In this document: positions 4,759 to 5,066 of the stretch, piece after piece | Layout of the letters: every line of letters begins with the position of its first letter | Position numbering within the stretch: position 1 is the first letter of the stretch | DNA from: Gemmatimonadota bacterium | GTDB lineage: Bacteria; Gemmatimonadota; Gemmatimonadetes; Longimicrobiales; Gaopeijiaceae | Reading direction: 5' to 3' | DNA length: 5,066 nt | Assembly: GCA_003567615.1 (NCBI GenBank) | Contig: PWZC01000369.1 | Coordinates: forward strand, 1-5,066 | The notes under the pieces: generated by a model | Databases searched by the model: none | The model's input: the letters and a program-made list of their open reading frames with translations, nothing else | Told to the model about the DNA's origin: nothing | Program-made: the position numbers and the translations under genes

Positions 4759-5066
4759 ATGGCGAACGCCGGACAGATTGTCGCTGCCATCCGAGAGATG
4801 GCGGCCAACAAGAGCCTCTCCCACGAGGAGATGAACGACCTGATCCGGGACGGGATCCTGGCGGGTCTGGGGCGCATCTATGGACCGAATGTCCGGGCCG
4901 AGATCGAGATCGACGAGCACAGCGGCGAGATCGAGATCATCGTGCTGAAACGGGTGGTCGAGGCCGTGGAGGATCCTTCCTCCGAAGTTTCCCTGGAGAA
5001 GGCCCGCTGGGACGACCCCACCTTCGAGGTGGGGGACGTCATGGAGATCCCGGTGGATTTCGCCGA
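4759..5066 (+). CDS. nusA: Transcription termination/antitermination factor NusA, N-terminal part (3' end outside window)
   Basis: NusA binds RNA polymerase and modulates pausing, intrinsic termination and antitermination. The first 102 residues are visible. They form the N-terminal polymerase-binding domain: an early helix (AGQIVAAIREMAANKSL), a second helix (MNDLIRDGILAGLGRIYG) and then strands with RAEIEIDEHSGEIEI. KRVVEAVEDP and EVGDVMEIPVDF follow, as in other NusA proteins near their residues 60-100. ATG 4759 is preceded by AGGTG with a 3-base gap. The S1 and KH domains would lie past the window. It follows rimP by 74 bases in the conserved rimP-nusA order. Because NusA enhances hairpin-dependent termination, the leader attenuator upstream of rimP offers a plausible route to autoregulation. 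That link is inference. Confidence 0.95.
   Translation, partial: MANAGQIVAAIREMAANKSLSHEEMNDLIRDGILAGLGRIYGPNVRAEIEIDEHSGEIEIIVLKRVVEAVEDPSSEVSLEKARWDDPTFEVGDVMEIPVDFA

Overview
The window is a high-GC, gene-dense piece of bacterial chromosome carrying housekeeping genes. It holds no RNA genes, mobile elements, CRISPR arrays or phage genes that I can see. Gene order and protein style (rimP-nusA behind murA, a small single-pass DUF948-like protein next to a YtxH-like one, G/R/A-rich coding) would suit a Gemmatimonadota-like or similar high-GC didermic lineage. That assignment is inference, because no rRNA or marker alignment was possible.

Layout. Positions 1-321 (+) are the last 106 codons of gatB, a subunit of the tRNA-dependent amidotransferase. 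It converges with a three-gene minus-strand unit, and the two stop codons share one palindromic CTAG. The minus unit reads from 2513 down to 318: a DUF948-like membrane/coiled-coil protein, a YtxH-like small membrane protein, and an exported zinc-dependent phospholipase C / S1-P1-like hydrolase. Its genes overlap by 4 and 8 bases, so they are probably co-transcribed and translationally coupled. A 189-bp divergent spacer (2514-2702) separates this unit from murA (2703-3995, +), the first committed enzyme of peptidoglycan synthesis. A 179-bp spacer (3996-4174) then holds a good sigma-70-type promoter and two hairpins each followed by a U-tract. This is the leader of the rimP-nusA operon: rimP at 4175-4684, then nusA from 4759, cut by the window end.

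How the genes relate. gatB, rimP and nusA belong to translation, ribosome maturation and transcription elongation; murA belongs to cell-wall synthesis. The minus-strand trio looks like an envelope-associated accessory operon inserted between core genes.

The two points most worth a second look are these. First, MurA has Asp (residue 117) where most MurA enzymes have the fosfomycin-target Cys, which predicts intrinsic fosfomycin insensitivity. Second, the rimP-nusA promoter fires into a terminator-like hairpin upstream of rimP, which looks like a transcription attenuator in front of the gene for NusA, itself a termination/elongation factor. I found no convincing new multi-gene system.
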